DNA of 64,000 nt from Gemmatimonadales bacterium (lineage in GTDB: Bacteria > Gemmatimonadota > Gemmatimonadetes > Longimicrobiales > Gaopeijiaceae). Both the position numbers and the translations under genes were made by a program. The notes beneath the pieces are model-generated. The model was not told the DNA's origin. It saw nothing but the letters and a program-made list of their open reading frames with translations, and searched no databases. Shown piece by piece: positions 56,774-64,000 of this stretch. Positions within the stretch are counted from its first letter, which is position 1. Each line of letters opens with the position of its first letter. Location: assembly GCA_007692665.1 (NCBI GenBank), contig REBP01000109.1:36135-100134 (forward strand). Reading direction: 5' to 3'.

Positions 56774-58435
56774 GTGACGGCAGATCAAGGCAGGAGCGAC
56801 GGCGGCGGCGGCAGCAACGGGGGCGGCAACACCGGCAGAAGCGCGGTCGGCGTGTACGGGTGGGGCATCGTGGCGCCCCGATCGCCCGACATCGAGACCT
56901 TCGCCCGCAACCTGGCCGGGGCCGAGAGCTGGCTCACCCCCTTCAACGGTTTCGGTCCGGACAACTTCCTGGTGGGTGAGCCCACGTTCGACTTCGAGCG
57001 CTACCGGGCGTGGATCGAGGCACGCTTTCCGGCCAACCGCTTTTCGCAGCTCACCGGCAAGATGGACCCCACGACGCTCTACGCGGTGGGGGCATTCCTG
57101 CAGTCGCTGGAGCAGAACGAGGGAATGGAGGCGCTCCTCCGGGAGCTGGGGACCGAAGCTCACGTGTACGTGGGAACCGGCCTGGGGGCCCTCCCCACCC
57201 TCCACGACGCCTCGCTGGCCCTGGCGAGGGCCCAGCGGAGCTGGGACCGATTCTGGACCGACCCGGCGCGGAATCCGGCGCACGCCCGCTACCTGGAGGC
57301 GCCCGAAGAGGCTCGGGCCGACGATCCCTCCATGCCCACCGACCCGGCGGGCCTCGAGGATGCCGACGACGCCGCCGACGCCCGCGTGGCCTGGTACGCC
57401 TGGTGGGCCGCCCGATCCGAAGGACTCCGGGAGTTCCTGACGGAGCTGGGCGCCATCGAGGGGATCTCCATCGGGGGGAAGGTGGAGGGCGGAAAGATCG
57501 CCGTCATCCGGGGGAAGGAGCGGAGCAAGGCCCGCCTCATCGAACGGTGGGGGGCGCCCACGCCGCCCTGGAGTTCGGTCTCGGCCAACGTCCTCTGGAA
57601 CATCCAGAACACGCCGGCCTCGCAGATCTCCATGCTGGGCCACATCACCGGGCTCGCCTACGCCCCGGTGGCGGCCTGCTCGACCTTCGGGGTCTGCCTG
57701 AAGCTGGCGCTGGACGCGATCCACAGGGGCGAGGCGAAGGTGGTCGTCGTGGGCGCCACGGATCCGCCCCCTCACCCGCTGAGCGTGGGTGCGTTCTACA
57801 GTGCCCGCGTCCTCTCTGCCGACGGGGGCACGTCCAAGCCCCTCACCGGACTGCGCGGGACGCACGTGGCGGGGGGCTCGGTGGTCTGGATTGTCGGGGA
57901 CCGGGACTTCATGGAGTCCCGGGGAATGCGCCCCCTCGGCATGGAGCCGGTGGCCGTCGGCGTCTCGTCCGATGCGGACCACATCATCACCCCCTCCAAG
58001 GAGGGTCCGGGCGAGGCGATCCGCATGGCGCTCTCCCAGGCGGGGGTCGACGCCGCGGAGCTGGGCAGCTGGGACCTGCACGCCACGGCCACGCCCGGCG
58101 ACTTCATGGAGGTGGACACGCTCCGGGACCTCGTTCCGGACCAGGTCCTCGTGACGGCCCGGAAGGGGACCTTCGGCCACGGCATGAGTGCCGGAGGGGG
58201 GTGGGAGCTCACGGCCCAGTACCTGGGCATGGAACGGGGGGTTCTCTTCCCCACGCCCCTGACGCCCGGAGAGCTGAACACCGAGATTGCCGAGATCCAT
58301 GGATCGTGGGTATTCGGCGACACGTGTCCGGCCCCCCGGGCGCCCATGGGGAAGCTGAGCATGGGCGTGGGCGGCGTGAACGCCTGCATCGTGTCCCGCC
58401 CGCTGGACGTCCCGGGGGAAAGCCAGTCCGGGTAA
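56774..58435 (+). CDS. Stand-alone beta-ketoacyl synthase-like protein
   Basis: VAACSTFGVCLKLALDAIHRGEAKVVVVGATD (Cys), DLHATATPGDFMEVDTL (His), KGTFGHGMSAGGGWELTAQYLGM (Lys/His). Start uncertain (upstream ATG at 56660 possible). Confidence 0.82.
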   Translation: MTADQGRSDGGGGSNGGGNTGRSAVGVYGWGIVAPRSPDIETFARNLAGAESWLTPFNGFGPDNFLVGEPTFDFERYRAWIEARFPANRFSQLTGKMDPTTLYAVGAFLQSLEQNEGMEALLRELGTEAHVYVGTGLGALPTLHDASLALARAQRSWDRFWTDPARNPAHARYLEAPEEARADDPSMPTDPAGLEDADDAADARVAWYAWWAARSEGLREFLTELGAIEGISIGGKVEGGKIAVIRGKERSKARLIERWGAPTPPWSSVSANVLWNIQNTPASQISMLGHITGLAYAPVAACSTFGVCLKLALDAIHRGEAKVVVVGATDPPPHPLSVGAFYSARVLSADGGTSKPLTGLRGTHVAGGSVVWIVGDRDFMESRGMRPLGMEPVAVGVSSDADHIITPSKEGPGEAIRMALSQAGVDAAELGSWDLHATATPGDFMEVDTLRDLVPDQVLVTARKGTFGHGMSAGGGWELTAQYLGMERGVLFPTPLTPGELNTEIAEIHGSWVFGDTCPAPRAPMGKLSMGVGGVNACIVSRPLDVPGESQSG

Positions 58436-58461
58436 CGAGGCCGGCAGCCCCGTTACCCGGA
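58427..58461. terminator. Hairpin between convergent KAS and glutamine synthetase genes
   Basis: Perfect 11-bp inverted repeat TCCGGGTAACG / CGTTACCCGGA with inner GGC/GCC pairs; KAS stop TAA lies inside the stem. Confidence 0.65.
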
Positions 58462-58500
58462 TTCGTCCAGATGCACCCCCCGGCTTGATGCAGCCCCGGG

Positions 58501-60690
58501 CTACCGGATGAAGAGCATTTCCCGGTAGCTGGGGAAGGGCCGGAGATCCTCGGGGATGATCCGCTCCATGCGGTCCGCGATCTCCCGTACCCGCGTCATG
58601 GCCGGAAGGATGTTCTCCTTCATGTGCACGGCCTTGGAGCTGTACTCGTCGCCTCCGAGTTCGGCGTTCTGCTCCTGGAGTTCGCGGATGGCCGCGTCCA
58701 TGTCGTCCACCAGCTCCCCCAGTTCCTTCGCGATGCGGTTCGGCGCCCCGACCTTGATGCCCGCTTCCCGGACCCGCGCGCCGGCCTCGAGGAGATCGTT
58801 CAGGTACCGGATCGCCGCCGGGAGGACCATGGTCGCGGCCATGTCGGCGGAGGTTTCACCCTCGATGTTGATGGCGTGGAAGTACTGCCCCAGCGCGATC
58901 TCGTAGCGGGATTCCAGCTCCCGCTGCGAGAGAACCTGGTAGCGCTCGAAGAGACGGGCGTTCTTCTCCCGGACGAGGTGCGGCAGGGCGTCCAGCGTGG
59001 CCGGCAGGTTCAGGAGCCCTCGCTCGGCCGCCTCGTCCTGCCAGTTGTCGGAGTATCCGTCGCCGTTGAAGATGATGTGCCGGATCCCGGGTACCACGTT
59101 GGCCAGCACCTTGCCCAGCGCGTCGGAGAGCGAGGTGTCTCCCTCCATCTCGCGCTCGAGCTTCGTCGCCAGCTCGTCCACCGCCTCGGCCACGATGGTG
59201 TTCACGATGGTGGCGGCAAACGAGATCGACTGCGACGCCCCCAGCGCCCGGAACTCGAACTTGTTTCCGGTGAAGGCGAAGGGGCTCGTGCGGTTCCGGT
59301 CCCCGGCATGCTTCGGCAGCTTCGGCAGCACCTGCACACCCAGTCCCAGGATCCCGCCCTGCTTCGAGCTCTTCGCCGTGCCCAGCTCGGCAATCTGGTC
59401 GAAGATGTCGGTGAGCTGGTCCCCCAGGAAGACCGAGAAGATCGCGGGCGGCGCCTCGTTCGCCCCCAGCCGGTGGTCGTTTCCGGCATAGGCCACGGTC
59501 GCCCGGAGGAGGTCCTGGTGGCGCTCCACCGCCGCCAGCACCGCCGTGCAGAAGAAGAGGAACTTCATGTTGTCGTGGGGCGTGTCGCCAGGTTCGAGGA
59601 GATTCGCATCCTCGGTGGCCATGGACCAGTTCAGGTGCTTCCCGCTCCCGTTCATGCCGGCGAAGGGCTTCTCGTGCATCAGGCACACGAGGCCGAACTT
59701 CCGGGCCACCCGGCGCAGCGTGGACATGGTGATCTGCTGGTGGTCGGCGGCGACGTTCGCCTCCTCGTACACCGGCGCCATCTCGAACTGCCCCGGCGCC
59801 ACCTCGTTGTGCCGGGTCTTGATGGGGACGCCCAGGCGGTAGAGCTCCTCCTCCACCTCCTGCATGTACTCGAGCACCCGGTCCGGGATCGATCCGAAGT
59901 AGTGGTCCTCGAGTTCCTGCCCCTTGGGAGGCCGTGCCCCGAAGAGGGTCCGCCCCGTGGTCAGGAGGTCGGCGCGGCGGTAGTAGAACTCCTGGTCCAC
60001 CAGGAAGAACTCCTGCTCCGGCCCGAGGGTGGCCCGGATCCGCGTGGGGTTCACTCCGAAAAGGGCGAGGGCCCGGCGCACCTGCACGCGGAGCGCGTGG
60101 ATCGACCGGAGGAGCGGGATCTTCTGGTCCAGCGCATCCCCGGCCCACGAAGAGTACGCGGTGGGCACGCACAGCGTCGCGCCTCCGGGGCCGTCGATGA
60201 TGAAGGCCGGCGAAGTCGGATCCCACGCCGTGTACCCCCGGGCCTCGAAGGTCGTGCGCAGTCCGCCCGAGGGGAGGGAGGAGGCATCCGGCTCGCCCTG
60301 GATCAGCTCCCGCCCCGTGAACTCCGTGATGGCCTTCCCGCCCTCGGAGGGCGACAGGAAGGAATCATGCTTCTCGGCGGTGAGCCCCGTCAGCGGCTGG
60401 AACCAGTGGGAATAGTGCAGCGCACCCCGGTCCAGTGCCCATTCCTTCATGGCCACGGCCACGGCGTCGGCCACCCCGGGATCCAGCTCGTTCCCGGACT
60501 CGATGGTGGTGAGCAGGCGCTTGTAGGTCTCCTTGGGGAGCCGGGCCTGCATTTCCGTGAGCCCGAACGTGTTCACCCCGAAGAAGCTGGCGGCACCGGC
60601 CCGCTGCTGCCCGCGACCCGCGCCGTCGGTCGGGGTCCAGGCGGTGGCGGCGGATACGGGGTCGAAGCGGGGGATGCTCGTCGTCGACAT
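58501..60690 (-). CDS. glnN: Glutamine synthetase type III
   Basis: FFGVNTFGLTEMQARLPKETYKRL, ATLGPEQEFFLVDQEFYYRRADL, TRHNEVAPGQFEMAPVYEEANVAADHQQ, GMNGSGKHLNWSM, GNDHRLGANEAPPAIFSVFLGDQLTDIFDQI. Confidence 0.95.
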   Translation of the reverse strand: MSTTSIPRFDPVSAATAWTPTDGAGRGQQRAGAASFFGVNTFGLTEMQARLPKETYKRLLTTIESGNELDPGVADAVAVAMKEWALDRGALHYSHWFQPLTGLTAEKHDSFLSPSEGGKAITEFTGRELIQGEPDASSLPSGGLRTTFEARGYTAWDPTSPAFIIDGPGGATLCVPTAYSSWAGDALDQKIPLLRSIHALRVQVRRALALFGVNPTRIRATLGPEQEFFLVDQEFYYRRADLLTTGRTLFGARPPKGQELEDHYFGSIPDRVLEYMQEVEEELYRLGVPIKTRHNEVAPGQFEMAPVYEEANVAADHQQITMSTLRRVARKFGLVCLMHEKPFAGMNGSGKHLNWSMATEDANLLEPGDTPHDNMKFLFFCTAVLAAVERHQDLLRATVAYAGNDHRLGANEAPPAIFSVFLGDQLTDIFDQIAELGTAKSSKQGGILGLGVQVLPKLPKHAGDRNRTSPFAFTGNKFEFRALGASQSISFAATIVNTIVAEAVDELATKLEREMEGDTSLSDALGKVLANVVPGIRHIIFNGDGYSDNWQDEAAERGLLNLPATLDALPHLVREKNARLFERYQVLSQRELESRYEIALGQYFHAINIEGETSADMAATMVLPAAIRYLNDLLEAGARVREAGIKVGAPNRIAKELGELVDDMDAAIRELQEQNAELGGDEYSSKAVHMKENILPAMTRVREIADRMERIIPEDLRPFPSYREMLFIR

Positions 60691-60824
60691 GCAGGACTCC
60701 TTGACGTCGTAAGGGTGGGGCCCCGGGCGGCCGGGGCGTTCGAACCCATGCAAGGTACCGCGGCGTCGAGTATTGGTGCAGGGGGTAGTGGGGGTTATTT
60801 TGCAGAAACACGTTTAACGTAATC

Positions 60825-62387
60825 ATGGATCTGCTAATTTGCAGGGAGGGTGCGGAGTTGCTCAGTCCATCTCCGGTGGTCGAGGTCCTGCGGGCCCGAA
60901 TCCGGACGCCCTGGCCCGCCCTGCACCTGCTGACCGGGCCCGCCGGCGTGGGGAAGACCGTGGTCCTGCGCCAGGCGCTGGCGGGGCACCCGGCCGCCCT
61001 CCACTGGGACGTCCCGCCCCTGGAGGAGGATGGCGCCCTGGAGGACCTGGACCGCCTCCTCTCCGCCGCGCTGGGGGAGCTTCCCTCCGTCCGTGCACGC
61101 CCCGACCTCCTCCCCCTGCCCGGTGCGGGGCTCCGGTGGCGGGAGCGCCTGGAGGGGGCCCTGATGGCGCTGGGGGCGCGGGGCGAGGCGGAGAGGGGAC
61201 CGGAGGGCGGGGCGCACGGCGGGGCAGGGGTCCTGGTCCTCGACGGCATGGGGGAACTGGCCGGCGCGCGCCGGCACCTTCCGGACGAGGTGCTCGAACT
61301 CTGGGGAGAGATCCGCGACCGGGGGCTGCCGGTGCACCTGGTCACGACCTGGAGGACCCCGCCCCCTGCAGAGTGGCGCCGCGAGGGGGAGCCCCTCGAG
61401 CTCTCGGCGCACCCGTTCCGTGCCGCGGCTCGAGCCCACGGGGCCCGGACCGCGGAGGAGGGGTTCCAGCGGTGGGCCATTTTCGGGCACCACCCCGCCC
61501 ACCTCCCGCGCACCCCGCCCCGTGGGAGCCACGCCGGCCGCGGCGACCGCGTGGGCCCTGACGGGGCCGCACTCCGCGACGCTGTCGTGGAGCGTATCCT
61601 GACCCCCGGGGGCGACCTTCACGACGCGCCCCTCCACCGGCTCGCCGCGCAGGTGCAGGTGCCCCGGCGCTACCTGGAAATCCTGGTGGCCCTCGCCCGG
61701 GGCGCGTCGGGGTGGGGAGGCATGGCCACCCGCGTCGCCGGCGGAGCGGGGAACCGTCTCGCCCCCTATCTCCGGCGCCTCGAGGCGGACGGATGGATCC
61801 GGGTGCTCCATCCCCTGGACGGCCGGGCCGGGGGGCGCCAGCGGCGCTACGCCCTGGCGGACCCCTTCAGCGCCTTCTGGTTCGGCCATGTCCTCCCCAT
61901 CCGGAGCCTCCTCCACCGCGAGGACCCCGGGCGGGTCTGGGACCGGCACCTGGCGCCGGCGCTTCCGGGGTACCTCGCTCTCCGGCTGCCGGAACTGGCG
62001 CGACTCTGGATCGAGGGTCACGCCACCGAGCGGCTCCCCGCCGCCGCCCGGGAGGTGGGGGCCCTCTGGACCGGAGATGTGGAGCTCGACGTGGCCGCCC
62101 GACTTGCCAATGGACAGGTCTGCTATGGAATCTGCCAGGGGCCCACGGGGGAGGGCGATCGGGACCCGCAGCCGGGGCCCGGTGGGACCGTCGCGGAGGA
62201 TGTGGCCCTCTTCATCGAGCTGGAGCGGAAGATGCGCGACGTCCGGTGGGGGATCGGCCGGGAGGCCCGCGCACCCCTCGTCTTCCTGGCCCGGAGACCC
62301 TCCGACGAACTGCGCCGGCGGGTGGCCCGGACCTCACTCGGACGCATCCTGACCCTCGACGACCTGATGGGAGAACTGAGGCCATGA
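60825..62387 (+). CDS. Archaeal-type (DUF234-like) P-loop ATPase
   Basis: Walker A GPAGVGKTVVLRQAL; VLVLDGMGEL Walker B-like; wHTH region PYLRRLEADGWIRVLHPLDG...RRYALADPFSAFWFGHVLPI. Start uncertain. Confidence 0.72.
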   Translation: MDLLICREGAELLSPSPVVEVLRARIRTPWPALHLLTGPAGVGKTVVLRQALAGHPAALHWDVPPLEEDGALEDLDRLLSAALGELPSVRARPDLLPLPGAGLRWRERLEGALMALGARGEAERGPEGGAHGGAGVLVLDGMGELAGARRHLPDEVLELWGEIRDRGLPVHLVTTWRTPPPAEWRREGEPLELSAHPFRAAARAHGARTAEEGFQRWAIFGHHPAHLPRTPPRGSHAGRGDRVGPDGAALRDAVVERILTPGGDLHDAPLHRLAAQVQVPRRYLEILVALARGASGWGGMATRVAGGAGNRLAPYLRRLEADGWIRVLHPLDGRAGGRQRRYALADPFSAFWFGHVLPIRSLLHREDPGRVWDRHLAPALPGYLALRLPELARLWIEGHATERLPAAAREVGALWTGDVELDVAARLANGQVCYGICQGPTGEGDRDPQPGPGGTVAEDVALFIELERKMRDVRWGIGREARAPLVFLARRPSDELRRRVARTSLGRILTLDDLMGELRP

Positions 62388-63208
62388 CATCCAGGACCGA
62401 AACCCCTTCATCTTCCGGGGCACCGTCGCCCGGCCGGGCGCTCGTGACGGGCGCTTCGTCGGGCATCGGCGACGCCATCGCCCGCGAACTCGCGTCCCGG
62501 GGGTGGGATCTCGTCCTCACGGCCCGTTCGGAGGAGCGACTCCATCGCCTGGCGGACGAACTCCGCGAGCGGCACGGGGTGGGCGTGCACGTGATCTCCG
62601 AGGACCTGTCGGATACGGAGGCGCCGGCCCGACTGGAGGCGCGGACCGAGGGCGCGGGCCTTCCCGTCGACCTCCTTGTGAACAACGCCGGTTTTGGCCG
62701 GATCGGGCCGCTCCTGGCGCAGGAGGCAGAGGATGCGAACGCCATGATCGCGGTGAATGTGACCGCGGTCACGGAACTCCTCCGCCGCTTTGCTCCCCAC
62801 ATGGTGGCCCGGGGAGGAGGCCGGATCCTGAACGTCGCGTCGACGGCCGCCTTCCAGCCCGGTCCCCTCATGGCCGTGTACTATGCCACGAAGGCCTATG
62901 TCGTCTCCTTCTCGGAGGCGGTCAGAAACGAGCTGGCGTCGTCCGGTGTGACGGTGACGACGCTCTGCCCCGGGGTGACGGGGTCGGAGTTCCACGAGCG
63001 CGCGGGGATGCACGGGGATTCGGTGCTCGAGCGACTCCGCCCCGCTTCGGCGGAAGAGGTGGCCCGGTTCGGCGTGGAGGCAGCGCTTCTGGGGAAGGGC
63101 GTGGTGATCCCCGGTCGGCTGAACCGGATCCTCGCCACCGCCGTGCGCTTCGTGCCCCGGAGCATCGTCCCCGCCATCGTTCGCCGCATCCAGGAGGGCC
63201 GGGGCTGA
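62384..63208 (+). CDS. Short-chain dehydrogenase/reductase
   Basis: ALVTGASSGIGDAIARELASRG, LLVNNAGFGRIG, YYATKAYVVSFSEAVRNEL (YxxxK); ATGA-type overlap with upstream gene. Confidence 0.94.
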   Translation: MTSRTETPSSSGAPSPGRALVTGASSGIGDAIARELASRGWDLVLTARSEERLHRLADELRERHGVGVHVISEDLSDTEAPARLEARTEGAGLPVDLLVNNAGFGRIGPLLAQEAEDANAMIAVNVTAVTELLRRFAPHMVARGGGRILNVASTAAFQPGPLMAVYYATKAYVVSFSEAVRNELASSGVTVTTLCPGVTGSEFHERAGMHGDSVLERLRPASAEEVARFGVEAALLGKGVVIPGRLNRILATAVRFVPRSIVPAIVRRIQEGRG

Positions 63209-63287
63209 ACGTCGGGGCTGAGAGTCTGGGCTGAGAGTCGGGGCTGAGAGTCTGGGCTGGGAGTCTGGGCTGGGAGTCTGGCTGGGG
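63198..63287. repeat. 13-bp tandem repeat array (about 7 units) spanning the SDR stop codon
   Basis: GCCGGGGCTGAAC|GTCGGGGCTGAGA|GTCTGGGCTGAGA|GTCGGGGCTGAGA|GTCTGGGCTGGGA x2|GTCTGGCTGGGG. Confidence 0.92.
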
Positions 63288-63383
63288 AGCGGGGCTTGAG
63301 GAGCGCGCCGGGGCCCACAGCCCTCGGACGACGGCGCCCCAGCGCCCGAAAGGCACCTCGTCGATCCGGGCGGGAGCTGCAGG

Positions 63384-64000
63384 TCATTCCTGGCGGACTC
63401 TCGAGGACTCACTCAGCCGGAGCAGGTTCTCGCGCATGAGTTCGCGGACGGGGAAGAGGCGGCGCTCGACGTCGAGGCGGGGGAGTTCGAAGCGGCCGTC
63501 GTAGTGGGTGCCGCCGTGGGGGTCGCGGAAGACGAGGCGGCCGCCTGGGAGCGCTTCCATCTTCCAGCCGCCCTCGTGAAGGAGGCGGTGGTGATGCAGG
63601 CAGATGAGGACGCAGTTCTCGAGCGAGGTTTCGCCCCCGTCGGCCCAGTGGCGGATGTGATGGGCCTCGGTGTAGCGGAGCCCGCAGCCGGGGAAGCGGC
63701 ACCCGCGGTCCCGAGCCTCGAGGGCGCGGCGGAGGGCGGGGCTCACGACGCGGCGGGCGTGCCCCGCGTCGGCGACCCGGCCCTCGGCATCGAGAAAGAG
63801 GGGCACCACGGTCGAATCGCAGCAAAGGCGCCGGGACGTTTCATGTGAAACGCGCACCCCGTCATCGAGGTGGGAACAGCCGGCGCCACAGGTGGGGTCG
63901 TCCTCGCGGAGGGCGTCCATTTCCACGTGCAGCATGACCTGGTAGCGCCCGGCGCGGGAGCCGGAGAGCGGGAAGGGGGTGGGAGCCGCGGGAGCCTCGG
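63384..64000 (-). CDS. HNH endonuclease-domain (DUF222-type) protein, 5' end beyond the window
   Basis: RYQVMLHVEMDAL...VVSPALRRALEARDRGCRFPGCGLRYTEAHHIRHWADGGETSLENCVLICLHHHRLLHEGGW; frame open to the window end. Confidence 0.88.
   Translation of the reverse strand, partial: EAPAAPTPFPLSGSRAGRYQVMLHVEMDALREDDPTCGAGCSHLDDGVRVSHETSRRLCCDSTVVPLFLDAEGRVADAGHARRVVSPALRRALEARDRGCRFPGCGLRYTEAHHIRHWADGGETSLENCVLICLHHHRLLHEGGWKMEALPGGRLVFRDPHGGTHYDGRFELPRLDVERRLFPVRELMRENLLRLSESSRVRQE

Overview
High-GC bacterial chromosomal window. Gene content (tandem SusC/SusD-type systems, RND pumps, split pyr genes) suggests Gemmatimonadota or a relative, but that is inference. About 50 protein genes can be supported. 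They include two SusC-like receptors (one truncated at the window start) with one SusD; an MFP/TolC/RND/RND efflux operon; gltX, a LexA-like gene, tadA, pyrR-pyrB-pyrC, rpsT, scpA-scpB, an RsuA-family synthase and upp; a bacterial eRF1-like (baeRF) protein; wecB; and a coupled GNAT/C39-peptidase plus RimK-like ATP-grasp pair next to a small basic membrane protein. Also present are a CAU tRNA, a rhomboid protease, a stand-alone GGQ RF-like protein, an old IS1595-like element, an NtrC/HK pair, nrfHA, a stand-alone KAS, type III glutamine synthetase, an archaeal-type ATPase, an SDR and a truncated HNH gene. Best leads: (1) the GNAT-C39 / RLAN-ATP-grasp / small basic peptide locus; (2) paralogous SusC leaders whose homology runs through promoter and signal peptide and stops at unrelated 12-13 bp tandem repeats; (3) a window-wide pattern of 12-13 bp arrays at gene edges; (4) a LexA-like protein lacking a recognisable autocleavage apparatus; (5) an IS1595-like element with 22 bp TIRs and an intact ORF whose catalytic residues look lost; (6) a baeRF protein with an RGQ motif near a stand-alone GGQ protein; (7) an NrfA with CxxCH instead of CxxCK at heme 1. 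No database search was possible; family calls come from motif recognition.
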